A stretch of DNA of 64,000 nt from Tannerella forsythia (GCF_003860135.1 NZ_RQYN01000002.1:108399-172398), one strand, 5' to 3'. Shown: positions 37,355-47,755, counted from the stretch's first letter. The notes: generated from the sequence alone by a model not told the origin. Translations and numbers: made by a program.

Positions 37355-39283
37355 ATGACTACAAACAAGCCAGAAAGCTTATTGGAACAGATTGATTCTC
37401 CGGCCGATCTACGCAAATTGCCGGCTGATCGGCTCGAGGACGTATGTACAGAGTTGCGGCGATATATCATCGACGTGTTGTCTAAAACACCCGGACATTT
37501 AGGGGCGAACTTAGGCACAATCGAATTAGCTGTGGCACTGCATTATGTCTTCGATACACCTTATGATCGGATTGTTTGGGACGTAGGACATCAGGCTTAT
37601 GGACACAAAATATTGACCGGACGACGCGAAGCATTCCAAACATTGCGCCAATATAAAGGACTCAGCGGCTTCCCGAATCCGCAAGAAAGCGAGTACGACG
37701 CTTTTATCGCAGGACATGCATCTAACTCCATATCGGCGGCACTCGGTATGGCAACCGCTTTTGAGATAAACAACGAGTCCGACCGCCACGTCGTAGCAGT
37801 CATCGGAGACGGTGCCATGACAGGTGGACTTGCTTTCGAAGGATTGAACAACGCGTCGGCCAGTCCGAACAATCTGCTGATTATCCTAAACGATAACGAT
37901 ATGTCTATCGACAACAGCGTCGGTGGGCTGAGCCGCTACCTCGTCGACATCACCACGAGCCAGACATACAATAAAATTCGCTATGACGTATATCGCAAAC
38001 TCCGAAAACTCAATCTGCTCTCGGAAGACCGGCGGGAAAATATCCTGCGTTTCAACAACAGTCTGAAGGCGTTGATCAATCGCCAACACAACTTGTTCGA
38101 AGGTTTTAGCATCCGCTACTTCGGTCCGGTCGACGGACACGACGTGAATAACCTCGTACAGAAACTGAACGACATCAAAGATATGCAAGGCCCTAAGCTG
38201 TTGCATCTCAAAACCAAGAAAGGAAAAGGCTTTGAACCGGCCGAGCAATCTGCGATCGAGTGGCACGCGCCCGGCTGTTTCGACAAGGAGACCGGACGGC
38301 GTATCGTACCCGAACGACTCAAGCAGCCGCAGCTCTATCAGGATGTGTTCGGACATACGTTAGTTGAACTCGCCGAAAAAGACAAACGCATCGTAGGAAT
38401 CACCCCTGCCATGCCGACAGGTTGTTCAATGGGCTTTATGATGAAGGCTTTCCCCAACCGTGCTTTTGACGTCGGTATCGCCGAAGGACATGCCGTAACA
38501 TTCTCCGCAGGGCTGGCCAAGGAGGGCATGATTCCCTTCTGCAACATCTATTCCTCGTTTATGCAACGCGGGTACGATGAAGTGATTCACGACGTTGCCA
38601 TTCTGAAATTGCATGTCATTTTTTGTCTTGATCGGGCAGGGCTGGTGGGCGAAGACGGCATGACACATCACGGCGCTTTCGATCTGGCTTACCTGCGCCC
38701 GATACCCAATCTCGTCATCTCTTCGCCGCTGAACGAGATCGACTTGCGCAACTTAATGTACACGGCGTATCAGACCCCGGACGGGCCGTTCGTTATCCGC
38801 TATCCCCGTGGAAAAGGAGAATTGGAGAATTGGCAAAATACAATGGAATTGCTTCCTATAGGTAAAGGTAAACAACTGCACGAGGGGAGCGATGTGGCTG
38901 TGCTCTCGATCGGCTCGATCGGTAACGAAGTAATCAAAGCGATCAGGATGGCCGAAAAAGAAGGCCTATCGGTCGCTCATTACGATATGATATTCCTTAA
39001 ACCGATCGACGAAGCCCTTCTACACGAAGTAGGTAAGCGATATGCGCACATCATTACCGTCGAGAACGGAACGGTTGTGGGCGGACTGGGTACAGCCGTC
39101 GCCGAATTTATGTGTGAACACGGCTATACACCGCGCATCAGACGTATCGGCATTCCGGACGCATTCATCGAACACGGAAGCATACCGGAACTGTTTCGAC
39201 AATGCGGCATGGATGCCGAAAGCATTCTTCAAACCCTTCGTTTAACCCGGAAAGAAACCTCCGAAGCCATAATAGAAATATGA
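37355..39283 (+). CDS. dxs: 1-deoxy-D-xylulose-5-phosphate synthase
   Basis: 642 residues, standard. The thiamine diphosphate motif GDGAMTGG (near residue 150) with LNDNDMSID, the conserved HxxGHQAYxHK start region and [15 protein letters not shown] in the pyrimidine domain are present. It condenses pyruvate and glyceraldehyde-3-phosphate in the first step of the MEP isoprenoid pathway. The stop codon overlaps the trkA start (ATGA at 39280-39283), so the two genes are translationally coupled although functionally unrelated. Confidence 0.97.
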   Translation: MTTNKPESLLEQIDSPADLRKLPADRLEDVCTELRRYIIDVLSKTPGHLGANLGTIELAVALHYVFDTPYDRIVWDVGHQAYGHKILTGRREAFQTLRQYKGLSGFPNPQESEYDAFIAGHASNSISAALGMATAFEINNESDRHVVAVIGDGAMTGGLAFEGLNNASASPNNLLIILNDNDMSIDNSVGGLSRYLVDITTSQTYNKIRYDVYRKLRKLNLLSEDRRENILRFNNSLKALINRQHNLFEGFSIRYFGPVDGHDVNNLVQKLNDIKDMQGPKLLHLKTKKGKGFEPAEQSAIEWHAPGCFDKETGRRIVPERLKQPQLYQDVFGHTLVELAEKDKRIVGITPAMPTGCSMGFMMKAFPNRAFDVGIAEGHAVTFSAGLAKEGMIPFCNIYSSFMQRGYDEVIHDVAILKLHVIFCLDRAGLVGEDGMTHHGAFDLAYLRPIPNLVISSPLNEIDLRNLMYTAYQTPDGPFVIRYPRGKGELENWQNTMELLPIGKGKQLHEGSDVAVLSIGSIGNEVIKAIRMAEKEGLSVAHYDMIFLKPIDEALLHEVGKRYAHIITVENGTVVGGLGTAVAEFMCEHGYTPRIRRIGIPDAFIEHGSIPELFRQCGMDAESILQTLRLTRKETSEAIIEI

Positions 39284-40620
39284 GAGTCGTTATTGCAGGT
39301 GCCGGAGAGGTCGGCACCCATCTGGCCAAAATGCTATCGAGAGAAAAGCATGATATTACTCTCATGGATACGGACGATCACAAGTTGGCTTTTGCACGTT
39401 CAGGCATGGAAATCCTGCCGTTCACCGGGAACCCGACCTCCCTCCGTGACCTCGAAGAAGCAGGCGTCAACAAGGCCAATCTCTTTGTCAGCGTGACACC
39501 GGAAGAGTCGACCAATATCACGGCCTGCATGTTAGGACATAATCTGGGTGCCCAAAAAACATTTGCCCGTATCAATAATTACGAGTACCTCCTGCCCAAG
39601 AATAAAGAATTGTTTGAAAAAATCGGTGTCGACTCCATGATTTATCCGGAGATGTTGGCAGCCAAAGAGATTGTGGCAGCCATCAAACGCCCGTGGACGC
39701 GCCAATACTGGGAGTTGTTCGGAGGCAATCTGATGCTGCTGGGCATCAAGGTGCGCGACGATGCCCCCATCATCAACCAGACCCTCGTGCAACTGTTATC
39801 GAACAACCGGAAACTCTATCATATCGTCGCCATTCAGCGGGGGCACGAGATGATCATTCCCGGCGGACGAGACCATATCGAATCGGGCGATCTTATTTTC
39901 GTCACGACTACACGTGAATGGATCGAAGAGGTACGGATGCAAACCGGCAAACAAAAGCCGGAAGTGAAGAATATCATCATCATGGGAGGAGGACGTATAG
40001 CCATCCGGGCCAGCCAATATATGCCGGATCATATTCATATCAAAATTATCGAAACCGACCGGGAAAAATGTGTGCAGATCTCGGAGAAAGTTCCCAAAAA
40101 CGTGCTGATTATTCATGGCGACGGACGCGACACCGACCTGCTGCGACAAGAAGGAATCCTTAATACGCAAGCATTTGTCGCATTGACGGAAAATTCGAGC
40201 ACGAATATCTTGGCTTGTCTGGCTGCCAAACGGTTCGGGGTATACAAAACGATCGCGCAAGTCGAAAATCTCGATTACATCCCGTTGGCTTCGAAGATGG
40301 ATATCGGCTCGGTCATCAACAAAAAGTTGATCGCAGCCAGCCATATCTACCAGTTTCTACTTGATGCCGACGTCTCGAATGTGCGATGTCTCGCTTTTGC
40401 CAACACCGATGTGGCCGAACTGGTGGCCAAACCCGGATCACGCATCACAAAAAAACCGGTGAAGAGTTTGCATCTGCCTAAAGATATGACTCTCGGAGGG
40501 TTGATTCGTGACGGTGTCCCGATGATGGTAGAAGGCAGTACACAGATTCAGGCCAACGACCGTGTGATGGTTTTCTGTTTCGAATCGGCCATGCGTAAAC
40601 TCAAAGACTATTTCAACTGA
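39280..40620 (+). CDS. trkA: Trk potassium uptake regulatory subunit TrkA
   Basis: 446 residues from the ATG that overlaps the dxs stop. Two RCK repeats: the first Rossmann motif [11 protein letters not shown] at the N-terminus and the second [14 protein letters not shown] near residue 230, each followed by a TrkA-C domain ([15 protein letters not shown] and a second C-terminal copy, ending [13 protein letters not shown]). It binds NAD(H) or ATP and gates the TrkH channel. The next gene is trkH, 6 bp away. Confidence 0.95.
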   Translation: MRVVIAGAGEVGTHLAKMLSREKHDITLMDTDDHKLAFARSGMEILPFTGNPTSLRDLEEAGVNKANLFVSVTPEESTNITACMLGHNLGAQKTFARINNYEYLLPKNKELFEKIGVDSMIYPEMLAAKEIVAAIKRPWTRQYWELFGGNLMLLGIKVRDDAPIINQTLVQLLSNNRKLYHIVAIQRGHEMIIPGGRDHIESGDLIFVTTTREWIEEVRMQTGKQKPEVKNIIIMGGGRIAIRASQYMPDHIHIKIIETDREKCVQISEKVPKNVLIIHGDGRDTDLLRQEGILNTQAFVALTENSSTNILACLAAKRFGVYKTIAQVENLDYIPLASKMDIGSVINKKLIAASHIYQFLLDADVSNVRCLAFANTDVAELVAKPGSRITKKPVKSLHLPKDMTLGGLIRDGVPMMVEGSTQIQANDRVMVFCFESAMRKLKDYFN

Positions 40621-40626
40621 TCGGGA

Positions 40627-42084
40627 ATGTTTAAATTGAATGTCCGGTACATTGTCAAGCTACTGGGGATGACGCATCTCCTCGAAAGTTTTTTTATGCT
40701 GGCGGCAACCGGAGTTGCTTTCTGGTATGACGGATGCGACTTTTATCCGTTGCTCATTTCGAGCGGAATCATGTCCGGTATGGGGCTTCTCCTATACTTC
40801 ATCGGGCGAAAAGGAAACGATTATCGCTCCGGACGCAGAGAAGGAATGCTCAGCGTAGCGCTTATGTGGACAATGTTTGCTTTCCTCGGTATGATGCCCT
40901 ACCTGATAAGCGGCTACATCGACAATGTGACGGATGCCTTCTTCGAAACGATGTCAGGCTTCACAACCACCGGAGCAACCATCCTGACCGATATCGAAGC
41001 CCTTCCGAAGGGGCTACTCTTCTGGCGCAGTCTGACGCAATGGCAGGGCGGCATCGGCATTATCGTGTTTACCGTTGCTTTAATGCCTATTTTCGGCGGT
41101 ACAGCCTCTCAGCTGTTCGATGCCGAGACGCCGAGCATCACCCACGAGCGTTTCCTGCCGCGTATCACGCAAGTGGCCAAACGCCTCTTCGGGATTTACC
41201 TGCTGATCACAGGCGTTGTTTTCGGCCTGCTCTGGATCGGTCCAATGGACGCTTACGATGCCATCAATCATGCGCTAACGACCGTTTCGACCGGCGGCTA
41301 TTCCACTAAAAACGCAAGCATTGCCCATTGGCAATCGCCTTATATCGAGTACATCATTTGCTTCGGCATGTGCATCGGCGCCACAAACATCACACTGCTT
41401 TACTTCTCGCTACGCAGGCACTGGCATAAACTCGTACACGACGAAGAGCTTCACTGGTTCTATGGTATAATTGGCACGGCCACCGTCTTTGTAACCGTCT
41501 GGTTGCTCGTTCAGAATCATGAAACGAGCATAGAACAAGCTTTCCGCCAGTCGTTCTTTCAGGTAGCCTCCCTGATCTCGACCACCGGATATTTGACGGC
41601 CGATTACGCAAACTGGGGGGCTTTCTTTACGATTATCGTGCTCTTTGTCTCGGTCGTGGCCGGCTGTGCCGGATCGACCAGCGGCGGATTGAAGATGGGA
41701 CGTTTCGTGATTCTGATCAAAAACATGTTCAACGAGTTCAAGAAGCAGACGCATCCCAATGCCGTGCTGCCGATCCGCATGAGCGGCCAGATCATTCCGT
41801 CACACATTGTACAGCGGGTTTCGACCTTCGCGTTTGTTTACGTCGGACTGATTCTGCTGGGAGGGGCTGTATTGCTCTTTGACGGACTGACCTTCGAGGA
41901 AGCTCTCGGAGTATCGGTCAGTGCCGTAGGAAACGTCGGGCCGGCACTCGGACAGTACGCCGACGGGAACCTTGCTACCCTGTCGGCATTTCCCAAATGG
42001 TTGCTCTCGTTTCTGATGATGATCGGACGCTTGGAGATTTTTACCGTCCTGACGATTCTCCTGCCCGGGTTCTGGAAACGATAA
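40627..42084 (+). CDS. trkH: Trk potassium channel subunit TrkH
   Basis: 485 residues with about ten membrane segments. The four P-loop selectivity signatures can be read as MSGFTTTGATI, TTVSTGGYST, LISTTGYLTAD and AVGNVGPALG. The protein passes K+ through the inner membrane under control of TrkA. It is followed by a clear terminator. Confidence 0.96.
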   Translation: MFKLNVRYIVKLLGMTHLLESFFMLAATGVAFWYDGCDFYPLLISSGIMSGMGLLLYFIGRKGNDYRSGRREGMLSVALMWTMFAFLGMMPYLISGYIDNVTDAFFETMSGFTTTGATILTDIEALPKGLLFWRSLTQWQGGIGIIVFTVALMPIFGGTASQLFDAETPSITHERFLPRITQVAKRLFGIYLLITGVVFGLLWIGPMDAYDAINHALTTVSTGGYSTKNASIAHWQSPYIEYIICFGMCIGATNITLLYFSLRRHWHKLVHDEELHWFYGIIGTATVFVTVWLLVQNHETSIEQAFRQSFFQVASLISTTGYLTADYANWGAFFTIIVLFVSVVAGCAGSTSGGLKMGRFVILIKNMFNEFKKQTHPNAVLPIRMSGQIIPSHIVQRVSTFAFVYVGLILLGGAVLLFDGLTFEEALGVSVSAVGNVGPALGQYADGNLATLSAFPKWLLSFLMMIGRLEIFTVLTILLPGFWKR

Positions 42085-42090
42085 AGCAAA

Positions 42091-42133
42091 AGCGGTGTGC
42101 CACAAATCATGTTTTTGACACACCGCTCTTTTT
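42091..42133 (+). terminator. Intrinsic terminator after trkH
   Basis: AGCGGTGTG (42091-42099) pairs with CACACCGCT (42119-42127), followed by CTTTTT. Confidence 0.85.
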
Positions 42134-42216
42134 ATTTAAAGCCGCCGTAGAGCTCCCCCGAAGGCGAAAGCCCCGTAACGGCTGCTATCACTACGTTTAT
42201 TGACCGTTACGCCCGA

Positions 42217-42705
42217 TTAATGTTCATGATGATGATCGTCATGATCCGGCGCGTCTTTGCTCAGCACAATGTTACGTTCGGGAATCCGCTGTTCGTTTCC
42301 GGCGGCATCGGTACAATACACCATCAGGTGATATTTGCCGGGGGTAGCATTCTCCGGAATTTTGATGTCGTGATGATGGATGTGCGCGTTTCTCTTCCCC
42401 GACACATCGTAGCTTTTCTTGAAAGCGAACACCACCGTACCATCGCCCGATTTCGTATGGGTATGATTGTCGAAATTGCTGTGTATCTCGATCAGATACG
42501 ATTTCAGCATCACATCGTCCGACAAATCCATGTCGAAATGAACACCGTGCTCATCGCCGATTTTTAACACAGCCCCTTCTTTAGGAGCCTTCAACTCGAT
42601 CTCCGGTTTCGTTACATCCGCTTTCTCGTCTTTGTCGCAAGATACGAGCATCAACGAACCGGCTGCCAACAGGCAGACTACTGAAAAATAAAACTTTTTC
42701 TTCAT
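42217..42705 (-). CDS. DUF4625 lipoprotein, His-rich
   Basis: 162 residues with lipobox LMLVSC. A single immunoglobulin-like domain characteristic of DUF4625 (PEIELKAPKEGAVLKIGDE, HFDMDLSDDVMLKSYLIEIH, AHIHHHDIKIPENATPGKYH). The protein ends in a His/Asp-rich tail DHDDHHHEH and has HTHTK and HIHHHD clusters, suggesting metal binding at the envelope. Its paralogue lies directly upstream in the same unit, after the ZnuD-like receptor. A zinc-handling role is inferred from context. Confidence 0.85.
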   Translation of the reverse strand: MKKKFYFSVVCLLAAGSLMLVSCDKDEKADVTKPEIELKAPKEGAVLKIGDEHGVHFDMDLSDDVMLKSYLIEIHSNFDNHTHTKSGDGTVVFAFKKSYDVSGKRNAHIHHHDIKIPENATPGKYHLMVYCTDAAGNEQRIPERNIVLSKDAPDHDDHHHEH

Positions 42706-42782
42706 CTTAATAAATGATTAAATAATACAAAAATAAACTCTCGGAAGTCTCGTCCCGATTAGAGGATTCAACTCTCCGACGT

Positions 42783-43250
42783 TTAAGGGTTTACTGCTTC
42801 TTCTTTTTTTAATACAAAATGGCGCACTTCACGCGCTTCATTTCCGGCGGCATCATGACAGATTACCGTCATAAGATACTTTCCGGGCTTCGTTTGAATC
42901 GGAATTTTGATGTCGTGATGATGGATATGCTCCTTATTCTTTCCCGAAACATCATATTCCTGCTTGAAGGAGAGCACCACCGTCGTGTCTTTGGCACTCT
43001 TCGTTTTTTTAGATTTGAAATCGCTTTTCACTTCGATCTCATACGACTTCAACATCACATCGTCCGAGATATCCATATCGAAATGAACGACATATTCATA
43101 CGCTCGGCCAATAAACAGCACTCCTCCTTCTTCCGGTGCATTCAACTGAATGACGGGTTTTGTCACATCCGCCTTATCTTCGGCGGAAGCACACACGAAC
43201 AAACCGGCCGCCAACAGGCAAACGGCTGTAAAAGAAAACTTTTTTCTCAT
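42783..43250 (-). CDS. DUF4625 paralogue, signal-peptide form
   Basis: 155 residues and clearly homologous to its downstream neighbour (PVIQLNAPEEGGVLFIGRA, HFDMDISDDVMLKSYEIEV, EHIHHHDIKIPIQTKPGKY). It keeps the HIHHHD cluster but lost the His-rich tail. Its N-terminus ends LFVCASAE, with Val rather than Gly/Ala before Cys, so a lipobox is doubtful and a cleaved, soluble form is possible. Its start overlaps the receptor stop by 4 bp (43247-43250), so it is co-translated with the receptor. This is a tandem duplication followed by divergence. Confidence 0.83.
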   Translation of the reverse strand: MRKKFSFTAVCLLAAGLFVCASAEDKADVTKPVIQLNAPEEGGVLFIGRAYEYVVHFDMDISDDVMLKSYEIEVKSDFKSKKTKSAKDTTVVLSFKQEYDVSGKNKEHIHHHDIKIPIQTKPGKYLMTVICHDAAGNEAREVRHFVLKKEEAVNP

Positions 43251-45409
43251 TTTAATTGATAGTTAAATGGTACTTTAATAAATAACTGGAAGTTTCGTCC
43301 CGGTTCGGGGATTTCGACCTTCCGATAAAAACTTAAATGATTAAAATATTTCGTATCGAATAGATTGCGGGCGCTTAACGACAGTTCGACCGTAGTACCT
43401 GCCACGGCGAAGTCTACGCTTGCTCCGGCATGCAACAGCTGAGCGCCCGCCGTCGCGTCTTCATTGCGGGCGATGCGTTGTTGAGCGGCAATGCTCTGCC
43501 ATTCGACATACGTGTGGAAGCGTTTAAAACGCCAGCTCAACGTTTGACGCATGGAAGGCGGCGGCGAAAAGCTGAGCGCCGTATGCGTATCGCGATTGCG
43601 GGTATACACATACTCACCGACGAAACGGTAGTGCAACCCGTGCGGCAGATCGAGATCGAACGCAATTTCTCCGCCCGCAAACAACGCCCGCGCGGGGGTA
43701 TAACGATAAACCTGCCCGGCATGAGGCAGCGCCGACCACTCGCCCGTGGGTTGAAGATAGATGTAACGATCGAAGAGACTGACGAAGGGCGACACGGTCA
43801 GTTCAAGACCCGGCCGTGTGAGGCTGTAGGAGGCGTCGAATTGCCAGCCGCGCTCGGAGCGGAGGGTCGCGTCGCCCTGCTCGTGACGGAAGGTGCCGTG
43901 ATGAACACCGTTCGAGGCCAGCTCGTTCGCGCCGGGCAGCCGAAAGCTGCGCCCGATGTTCGCCTTGAACAGATGGAACGGCGACGGATTCCACACGATG
44001 CCGGCCGAGAAGGAATAATCGCCGAACGTGCGGTCCACGGCATAGCTCCGTCGCTCATAACGCTTGATTTGCTCGTCGGTATGTCCCTGACGACGCAGGT
44101 ATTCGGCCAGAAAAGGATCGTCGGAAGGAGCGATATCGATCTTCCCGAAGTCGTAACGCACGCCGCCGTTGAGCGTAAGCTGACGGGTGGGACGGTACGC
44201 CGACAGCCAGTAACCGCCCGCGGTAAAACGCGTATATTCAGGCAAGAGAAAGGCGTATCCGGCGATGTCGTTCTTTTGCGCCTGCACATCGAGCCCGGCC
44301 GTATGCTCCCACGACACATGACGCAGCAGACGCGCTTTGAGCGCACCGCTGAACGTATGCAGACGAAACTCCAGTTCCTTGTCGGGGTCGTGAGCAGGCA
44401 GAGGTTGCGCGTCGTAATGGGTGTGAAAGGCGCTCCATTCTTCGCGATGGTTGTACTGATAGCCGAGATCGGCCGAGAGGATGAGATCGTCGGGCGTATA
44501 CTGCTGATGCGTCATCACTTTGAAGTGATTGACGAGGCTATAGGGCAATGCGATGTCACGGCTGTTGCCGTCGTCCTGCAAGCGCGACAAGTCCGGGGCG
44601 CCGTGCGCGCCGGGAAAAAAGCCCATCTTCTGGAAAGCGTTGCTGACGGTCACATTCATCCGATAGCGATGCTTCCGGTATCCCCCGAAGAACGACGCGT
44701 TACGCTCCATGCCGGCCGTATTCTTGAGTCTTCGACCGTAAACGGGAATCTTCCGCGTCAGGTAGACAATCGTATCTGTCGGGACGCGATAATCACCGTA
44801 ATGTTGTTCCGAAAAGCGCGCCTTGACCAGCCACGCGCCTTTGCGCAGGCCGAGCATCAGCGAGCCTCCCAACGTGCCGTTGAGCGATTTGCCGAGCACG
44901 ACAGCCTCGCCGAAAAGCTGATCCGCGGACGGCCACGCGGCCGGCACGATTTCGATGACCCCGCCCATGGCATCGCTGCCGAAGATGAGCGACGACGGGC
45001 CTTTGCGTACCCTGACTTCTTCGACGTTAAACGCATCGATCTCCAACCCGTGGTCGCTGCCCCATTGCTGCCCTTCTTGCTTGATTCCGTTTTCGGACAC
45101 GGCAATACGATTGAAGCCGAGCCCGCGAATGGCTGGCTTCGAGAAGCCCGCGCCGATATCCATCGAACGGACACCGGGGATCTTCTCCATCGTCTGCACG
45201 AGGTTTCCCGTGAAATGACGGTGAAGAAAGTCTTTCCGCACCACGTCGAGCGTGAGAGCGGTCGTTTTCTGCTGTTGCCGATGGTATGATTCGGAGACTA
45301 CGACTTCGGACAAGGCCACGTGTCTCATGCTGTCCGGCGCTTCGCTCCGGGCATCGGCCGAGCGCGCCGCAAAAAGAATCAGCGGCAGCAAACTATATCT
45401 GATATTCAT
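43247..45409 (-). CDS. ZnuD-like TonB-dependent receptor
   Basis: 720 residues. Short N-terminus (signal, then VALSEVVVSESYHRQ as TonB box region), plug with MEKIPGVRSMDIG, IRGLGFNRIAVSENGIKQ and WGSDHG, then a 22-strand type barrel ending FQLFIKVPFNYQLK. The GIKQEGQQWGSDHGLEID motif and His/Asp-rich loops resemble the zinc-regulated receptors of the ZnuD group. It has no SusD partner and no STN domain. It is upstream of the DUF4625 pair, and a ZIP transporter is nearby, so metal uptake is likely. Confidence 0.85.
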   Translation of the reverse strand: MNIRYSLLPLILFAARSADARSEAPDSMRHVALSEVVVSESYHRQQQKTTALTLDVVRKDFLHRHFTGNLVQTMEKIPGVRSMDIGAGFSKPAIRGLGFNRIAVSENGIKQEGQQWGSDHGLEIDAFNVEEVRVRKGPSSLIFGSDAMGGVIEIVPAAWPSADQLFGEAVVLGKSLNGTLGGSLMLGLRKGAWLVKARFSEQHYGDYRVPTDTIVYLTRKIPVYGRRLKNTAGMERNASFFGGYRKHRYRMNVTVSNAFQKMGFFPGAHGAPDLSRLQDDGNSRDIALPYSLVNHFKVMTHQQYTPDDLILSADLGYQYNHREEWSAFHTHYDAQPLPAHDPDKELEFRLHTFSGALKARLLRHVSWEHTAGLDVQAQKNDIAGYAFLLPEYTRFTAGGYWLSAYRPTRQLTLNGGVRYDFGKIDIAPSDDPFLAEYLRRQGHTDEQIKRYERRSYAVDRTFGDYSFSAGIVWNPSPFHLFKANIGRSFRLPGANELASNGVHHGTFRHEQGDATLRSERGWQFDASYSLTRPGLELTVSPFVSLFDRYIYLQPTGEWSALPHAGQVYRYTPARALFAGGEIAFDLDLPHGLHYRFVGEYVYTRNRDTHTALSFSPPPSMRQTLSWRFKRFHTYVEWQSIAAQQRIARNEDATAGAQLLHAGASVDFAVAGTTVELSLSARNLFDTKYFNHLSFYRKVEIPEPGRNFQLFIKVPFNYQLK

Positions 45410-45429
45410 ACAAAATTATTATGTTAGTG

Positions 45430-45700
45430 GTCAGCCGGCAGCATTCAGCCGTCAGCATTCAGAAACAGCAATCAGCCGTCAGCTGGCAGTAGTCAGCCGG
45501 CGTAATTCGTAATTTGTCATTCGTAATTTTAGTTAGCCGTCAGCAATCAGCGGTCAGAACTTTGTTATTTTTCGTTTTTCACTATTCGTTTTTCGCTTTA
45601 CAACAAAGTTTCATTTGTGTTTATTTGCGCTCTTTGCGTGATTTGCGTTCGGATTTAATCAGTTGTCAGCATTCAGCCGTCAGCCGTCAGAAAACAACTC
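45430..45700. repeat. Cluster of short degenerate repeats upstream of the metal receptor
   Basis: Bases ~45431-45500 and ~45535-45560 and ~45660-45692 carry many copies of CAGCNGTCAGC/CATTCAG heptamer-type motifs in tandem. Between them lie CGTAATTTGTCATTCGTAATT and TTTTTCGTTTTTCACTATTC style runs, and then CAACGACTCAACAATTCAAC. None encodes a protein. This type of mixed simple repeat is seen scattered in several bacterial genomes (recollection). The 342-bp gap 45410-45751 contains nothing else that I can identify; the receptor promoter must lie inside it. Confidence 0.8.
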
Positions 45701-45751
45701 AACGACTCAACAATTCAACCTCCGAAGGGCGTAACTATTGACAATTAACTA

Positions 45752-46072
45752 TTAAACGCACGGAGGGGCGCGCAGGGCGTAAGCGTAGAGAGGAGGGCAG
45801 ACGGTTTCGCAAACGGCCGTCACCGGTTCACGTTCGGTGAGGGGCGTAAAGATGCGAATCCGGTATAGTTCGCTTTGTGTGAAAGGCAGGAGATGGAAGA
45901 GGCAGATGGAGCAATCGTCGTCCGACGAAGTTTGCGCGTCTTCTTCGTGCGTGCAACACGTCTCGTGCCCGCACGCATCGTGGCGGTGAAACGCTTTCAC
46001 CACGAAGACGGGCAGCAACGCGGCCAACAGCAACGTTGCGATGACGGTTCTTCCTTTCGCACTTGTTATCAC
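45752..46072 (-). CDS. His/Cys-rich small membrane-anchored protein
   Basis: 106 residues if the GTG at 46072 is the start; a longer TTG-initiated frame to 46099 is less likely. One N-terminal hydrophobic helix (TVIATLLLAALLPVFVVKAF) precedes a metal-ligand-rich segment FHRHDACGHETCCTH, then SSDDDCSICLFHLLPF. It resembles small DUF2946-type proteins. The density of His and Cys and its place between the receptor and a ZIP transporter suggest metal binding or sensing (inference). Confidence 0.6.
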   Translation of the reverse strand: MITSAKGRTVIATLLLAALLPVFVVKAFHRHDACGHETCCTHEEDAQTSSDDDCSICLFHLLPFTQSELYRIRIFTPLTEREPVTAVCETVCPPLYAYALRAPPCV

Positions 46073-46129
46073 AATCTTCCTGCAAAGTTGAGGGCGCAAA
46101 GTAAAACGATATTTTTCAATTATGCAAAT

Positions 46130-46918
46130 CTACCCCAGTGCCACGTCGAGCACCATCATGAGGACGAATCCGAGTGCCACGCCCACGGTGCCAATGTCGG
46201 TATGCACGCCGCTCTGCGACTCGGGGATCAGTTCTTCGACCACGACGTAGATCATGGCTCCGGCGGCAAAGGCCAGAAGATAAGGCAACACGGGCAGCAT
46301 GATATGCGTAAGCAGAATAGTGATGATTCCGGCAACCGGTTCAACGGCACCGGAGAGTGCGCCATACGTAAAAGCTTTCATGCGTGACCGCCCGGCGCTT
46401 TTGAGGGGCATCGAAACGATCGCTCCTTCGGGAAAGTTCTGTAAAGCGATACCGACCGAGAGCGCCATGGCGCCGGCCAGCGAGATGTTCATCGATCCTT
46501 CGAGTATGCCGGCAAAGACAACGCCCACGGCCATCCCTTCGGGGATGTTATGCAGCGTGACGGCGAAGATGAGCATCGTCATCCGTTTCAGCCCCGGCGA
46601 TTTCATTCCTTCGGGTTGATCGGAATGAATATGCAGGTGAGGGATCACGCTGTCGAGCAGAAGCAGGAAGACGATCCCTCCCATAAACCCCGCGGCGGCG
46701 GGAAACCATGCCGGAAGAGAGGGGTGATTCTCGCTCATCTCGATCGACGGAATAAGCAGCGACCAAACGGAGGCCGCAATCATGACGCCCGCGGCGAAAC
46801 CGAGCATCAGTTTTTGCAGGCGCGGCGAAATTTCGTCTTTGAGCAGAAAGACCATCGCCGCGCCCAGAAACGTTCCCAGAAAAGGGATAAGCAGACCGAT
46901 TGCAATGTTGACGTTCAT
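46130..46918 (-). CDS. ZIP-family metal transporter
   Basis: 262 residues with about eight membrane helices. Family signatures are TLHNIPEGMAVG (helix 4) and ALQNFPEGAIVS (helix 5), which form the binuclear metal site; a histidine-containing loop HLHIHSD precedes them. It moves Zn2+ or Fe2+ into the cytosol. It starts 28 bp after the next gene's end and may be co-transcribed with the DUF6261-like gene upstream. Confidence 0.93.
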   Translation of the reverse strand: MNVNIAIGLLIPFLGTFLGAAMVFLLKDEISPRLQKLMLGFAAGVMIAASVWSLLIPSIEMSENHPSLPAWFPAAAGFMGGIVFLLLLDSVIPHLHIHSDQPEGMKSPGLKRMTMLIFAVTLHNIPEGMAVGVVFAGILEGSMNISLAGAMALSVGIALQNFPEGAIVSMPLKSAGRSRMKAFTYGALSGAVEPVAGIITILLTHIMLPVLPYLLAFAAGAMIYVVVEELIPESQSGVHTDIGTVGVALGFVLMMVLDVALG

Positions 46919-46946
46919 CTGTTTTCGGAAGAACCGTTCATCAGAA

Positions 46947-47693
46947 TCAGGCTTCGTTTTCGGCCGGCGGGGGCGTTTCGCCGCCGTCGGGCTTGGCCTT
47001 GATCGTTGCGCGCCGCGCGATGAGTGCGTTTGCCTCGTCCACCAGCAAGTCTATCGCTTCGGCAAACGCGCCGTAGACGCCGGGGTTCGACAACCTCAGC
47101 GCGTCGACATAGGGGAAGAGCGTCGTATTGAGCAACGCCACAATCTCCTTACGAATCTCGGAAGCCGTGCTTCGCGCCGCTTCACTGGCTACCGTCTGGG
47201 CATATTGCGCCTTGGTATGTTTATACGCGTCTTGTGCCGAACGAAGACGTTCAACAGCTTTCTCAACACCGGGCAGTGCCGTTACTACGCCGGACATGTC
47301 GGGCGCCTTCAAGTCTTGCAACAGCGAATCGATATAAGCCGTTTCTTCGTCCTGTGCCGCGTCGAAGATGCGTGTGCCGTACTTGCCGAGTACTTCGGCA
47401 TAGCGCGCGGCCGGGGTCGCGAAATCTTCGAGCAGAAGATAGGCGCGTGAGAAGTGGAAAAGCGCGCGTCCCGGAGCATCGCGCCGAAGATCGGCTTCTT
47501 CGATGACGGAGAGGACTTTGTCCTGCCGGATGGCCGTCGTCAGATCGATGTTCCGCGCTTCGGCGCGGTTGACCGTATTGGCCAGAAACGGATCGGCCGC
47601 CAGAGCGCCGTTCGTTCTGTACATTTCAACGATGCGTGCCGTTAACGTGTTAACAGCCGCTGCCCGCATGTTTGTTTTTACTTTCGAAATCAT
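46947..47693 (-). CDS. DUF6261-like helical protein, downstream of array 3
   Basis: 248 residues from the ATG at 47693 (a GTG-initiated extension to 47720 is less likely). Predicted all-alpha with four or more long helices (AADPFLANTVNRAEARNID, ALFHFSRAYLLLEDFATPAARYAEVLGKYG in adjacent parts, AAQDEETAYIDSLLQDL) and a Pro/Glu tail. The helix AYLLLEDF-YG and EETAYIDSL pattern recall the Bacteroidales DUF6261 family, which occurs in multiple copies. No signal peptide. The function is not known. Its promoter lies beyond the array, so the array is in its predicted 5' leader. Confidence 0.72.
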   Translation of the reverse strand: MISKVKTNMRAAAVNTLTARIVEMYRTNGALAADPFLANTVNRAEARNIDLTTAIRQDKVLSVIEEADLRRDAPGRALFHFSRAYLLLEDFATPAARYAEVLGKYGTRIFDAAQDEETAYIDSLLQDLKAPDMSGVVTALPGVEKAVERLRSAQDAYKHTKAQYAQTVASEAARSTASEIRKEIVALLNTTLFPYVDALRLSNPGVYGAFAEAIDLLVDEANALIARRATIKAKPDGGETPPPAENEA

Positions 47694-47755
47694 AATCTTT
47701 TCTGTTTTTAAGGTTTGCACATTATAAAAATACTATCTCCATCTTCGTTTATTAT

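Noticed and set aside
43430..45289. A 619-codon frame opposite the ZnuD-like receptor
   Set aside because: It is antisense to a clear TonB receptor, is Arg/Glu-rich as expected from complemented codons of a GC-rich gene, and has no family resemblance.
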